Source: a bacterium (GTDB taxonomy: Bacteria > Patescibacteriota > Minisyncoccia > Phycocordibacterales > UBA2163). Taken from it: DNA of 6,909 nt. The translations under genes were made by a program, and so were the position numbers. Of the stretch, positions 5,871-6,909 are shown piece by piece; position 1 is the first letter of the stretch, and the number at the start of each line of letters is the position of its first letter. Below the pieces are notes generated by a model, which was not told the origin of the DNA, searched no databases, and worked only from the letters and a program-made list of their open reading frames with translations. Location of the stretch: assembly GCA_018648925.1 (NCBI GenBank), contig JABGQE010000024.1, forward strand, positions 1-6,909, read 5' to 3'.

Positions 5871-5909
5871 ATAGCTCAATTTCCCTCAGCACGAGAGAGA
5901 TTGGGCTAT
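5871..5909. terminator. Long stem-loop after the small ORF, probable terminator
   Basis: The 17-base arms 5871-5887 and 5893-5909 pair with one mismatch and two G-T wobbles around a five-base loop (AGCAC). The hairpin begins 43 bases past the stop of the small ORF and precedes the glycosyltransferase by 53 bases. No T run touches the stem; a TTTTTT lies 15 bases further on. It may be a weak terminator, an mRNA 3'-end stabiliser or a protein-binding hairpin. Confidence 0.55.
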
Positions 5910-5962
5910 TAATCTATATAAGACTTTTTTGATTATATATGGTTATATAACAACATAGCGCT

Positions 5963-6909
5963 ATGAAGCGGATTTTAATATTTTCAACATCATATAGCCC
6001 TCTTTGGGGTGGAGCGGAGATCGCTCTGAAAGAGATAACCGATAGGCTTAAATCGGAGGATTTTTGCTTTGATATGGTTACGATGCGACATGACAAAACT
6101 CTGCCTAAATTTGAGAAAATTGGAAAGATAAACGTACACAGAGTTTCTTCTTCCAAATTACTTTTTTCATTTTCTGCATACTTTAAAGCATTGTCTTTAC
6201 ATAGGAAAAATAAATACGATATCGCATGGTCCATGATGGCAGGGAGGAATGGTTTCGCCGCTTTGTTTTTTAAGCTTACAAAAAAAGAAGTCAGATTCCT
6301 TTTAACACTCCAAGAAGGGGATAGGTTGAGCTATCCGAAAGAGCGTGCAGGGGCATTATGGTTTGCGGTTGGTGGATTATTTAAAAAAGTTTTTACAAAA
6401 GCAGATTCTATACAAGTGATTTCAAAATACTTAGAGACTTGGGCGCGTGATATTGGATACGAAGGTGAAATTGAATTGGTGCCAAATGGCGCAGATATAG
6501 AAAAATTCCAAACTACAAAACACAGAACACAAATAGAAGAATTAAAGAAAGAGCTGGGAATTGAGGATGGCGAGAAAGTTATTATTACAACAGGACGTCT
6601 TGTGGAGAAGAATGCAGTTGAAGATATTGTAAGAGCACTGACATTCTTGCCAGATAACTATAAGCTGTTAATTGCAGGAACAGGGGAGCTTTTCTATGAA
6701 CTTCGCAAACTTACGGATGAGCTGCAGCTTACAAAAAGGGTGTTATTTGTGGGTCATATAGAACATGGTGAGTTACCTAAATATCTCCATATCTCGGACG
6801 TATTTGTGCGTCCATCGCTCTCTGAGGGGCTCGGAATCTCGTTTATAGAGGCTATGGCGGCTGGTGTGCCAGTTGTAGCGACCGAAGTAGGCGGAATCAC
6901 TGATTTCCT
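5963..6909 (+). CDS. GT-B glycosyltransferase (GT4-like), 3' end outside window
   Basis: The frame runs without a stop for 315 codons and leaves the window. It is a retaining glycosyltransferase of the GT-B fold that would transfer a sugar from a nucleotide or lipid-linked donor to a glycan acceptor at the cytoplasmic membrane face. The N-terminal Rossmann half starts Lys-Arg-Ile-Leu-Ile-Phe-Ser, with the acceptor-side Gly-Gly-Ala-Glu at 16-19. The linker region has Val-Pro-Asn-Gly-Ala-Asp (173-178), typical of GT4. The C-terminal half has Gly-Arg-Leu-Val-Glu-Lys (211-216; Arg212 and Lys216 normally bind donor phosphates), Ala-Gly-Thr-Gly-Glu (238-242), and the E-x7-E motif with Glu288 and Glu296, followed by Gly-Val-Pro-Val-Val-Ala-Thr. 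The usual family length is about 360-400, so only a short C-terminal end is missing. No Shine-Dalgarno site precedes the ATG; TATATAA at 5944-5950 could be a -10 box giving a very short leader. The sugar and acceptor cannot be told from sequence. Confidence 0.93.
   Translation, partial: MKRILIFSTSYSPLWGGAEIALKEITDRLKSEDFCFDMVTMRHDKTLPKFEKIGKINVHRVSSSKLLFSFSAYFKALSLHRKNKYDIAWSMMAGRNGFAALFFKLTKKEVRFLLTLQEGDRLSYPKERAGALWFAVGGLFKKVFTKADSIQVISKYLETWARDIGYEGEIELVPNGADIEKFQTTKHRTQIEELKKELGIEDGEKVIITTGRLVEKNAVEDIVRALTFLPDNYKLLIAGTGELFYELRKLTDELQLTKRVLFVGHIEHGELPKYLHISDVFVRPSLSEGLGISFIEAMAAGVPVVATEVGGITDF

Noticed and set aside
5914..6234. Minus-strand frame opposite the glycosyltransferase start
   Set aside because: The plus-strand frame has unmistakable GT-B motifs over 315 codons, so the opposite frame is a shadow.

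Overview
The window looks like a chromosomal segment of an uncultivated Candidate Phyla Radiation bacterium, most likely Parcubacteria (inference). The grounds are: AT-rich DNA; a small membrane-anchored protein overlapping a giant secreted protein; a Phe-Phe-Gly6 linker followed by an Ig/FN3-like segment; and a lamin-tail domain followed by a right-handed beta-helix, a combination I associate with secreted Parcubacteria proteins. All stops used are TAA and no recoding is needed.

Bases 1-4111 hold a two-gene, plus-strand unit. The first gene enters from outside the window and encodes a membrane-anchored, NTF2-like small protein. Its last 22 bases overlap the start of a 1228-residue exported protein. 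That protein joins a zinc-phospholipase-C/P1-nuclease-like domain, an acidic linker with a six-glycine tract, an Ig-like segment, a lamin-tail domain and a duplicated parallel beta-helix module. A hairpin at 4128-4179 closes the unit. Read on the minus strand it has a clean T run, so it probably also terminates the convergent gene.

Bases 4224-5909 are the least explained part. A 135-aa minus-strand gene and a 205-aa plus-strand gene diverge from a 220-bp intergenic region. That region carries two near-consensus sigma-70-type promoters, both with 17-bp spacers, whose -35 boxes face each other. A strong terminator follows the 205-aa gene, then a 58-codon ORF with a GTG start, then a long stem-loop. 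None of the three proteins is recognised. All three starts have strong GGAGG ribosome binding sites, while the two other starts in the window (425 and 5963) have none. The block therefore looks like a small self-contained accessory cassette with its own expression signals, placed between a cell-surface gene and a glycosyltransferase.

Bases 5963-6909 are the first 315 codons of a GT-B (GT4-like) glycosyltransferase that runs off the right edge. It points to an exopolysaccharide, lipopolysaccharide or glycoprotein glycosylation locus. No tRNA, rRNA, CRISPR array, transposase or phage structural gene is visible.
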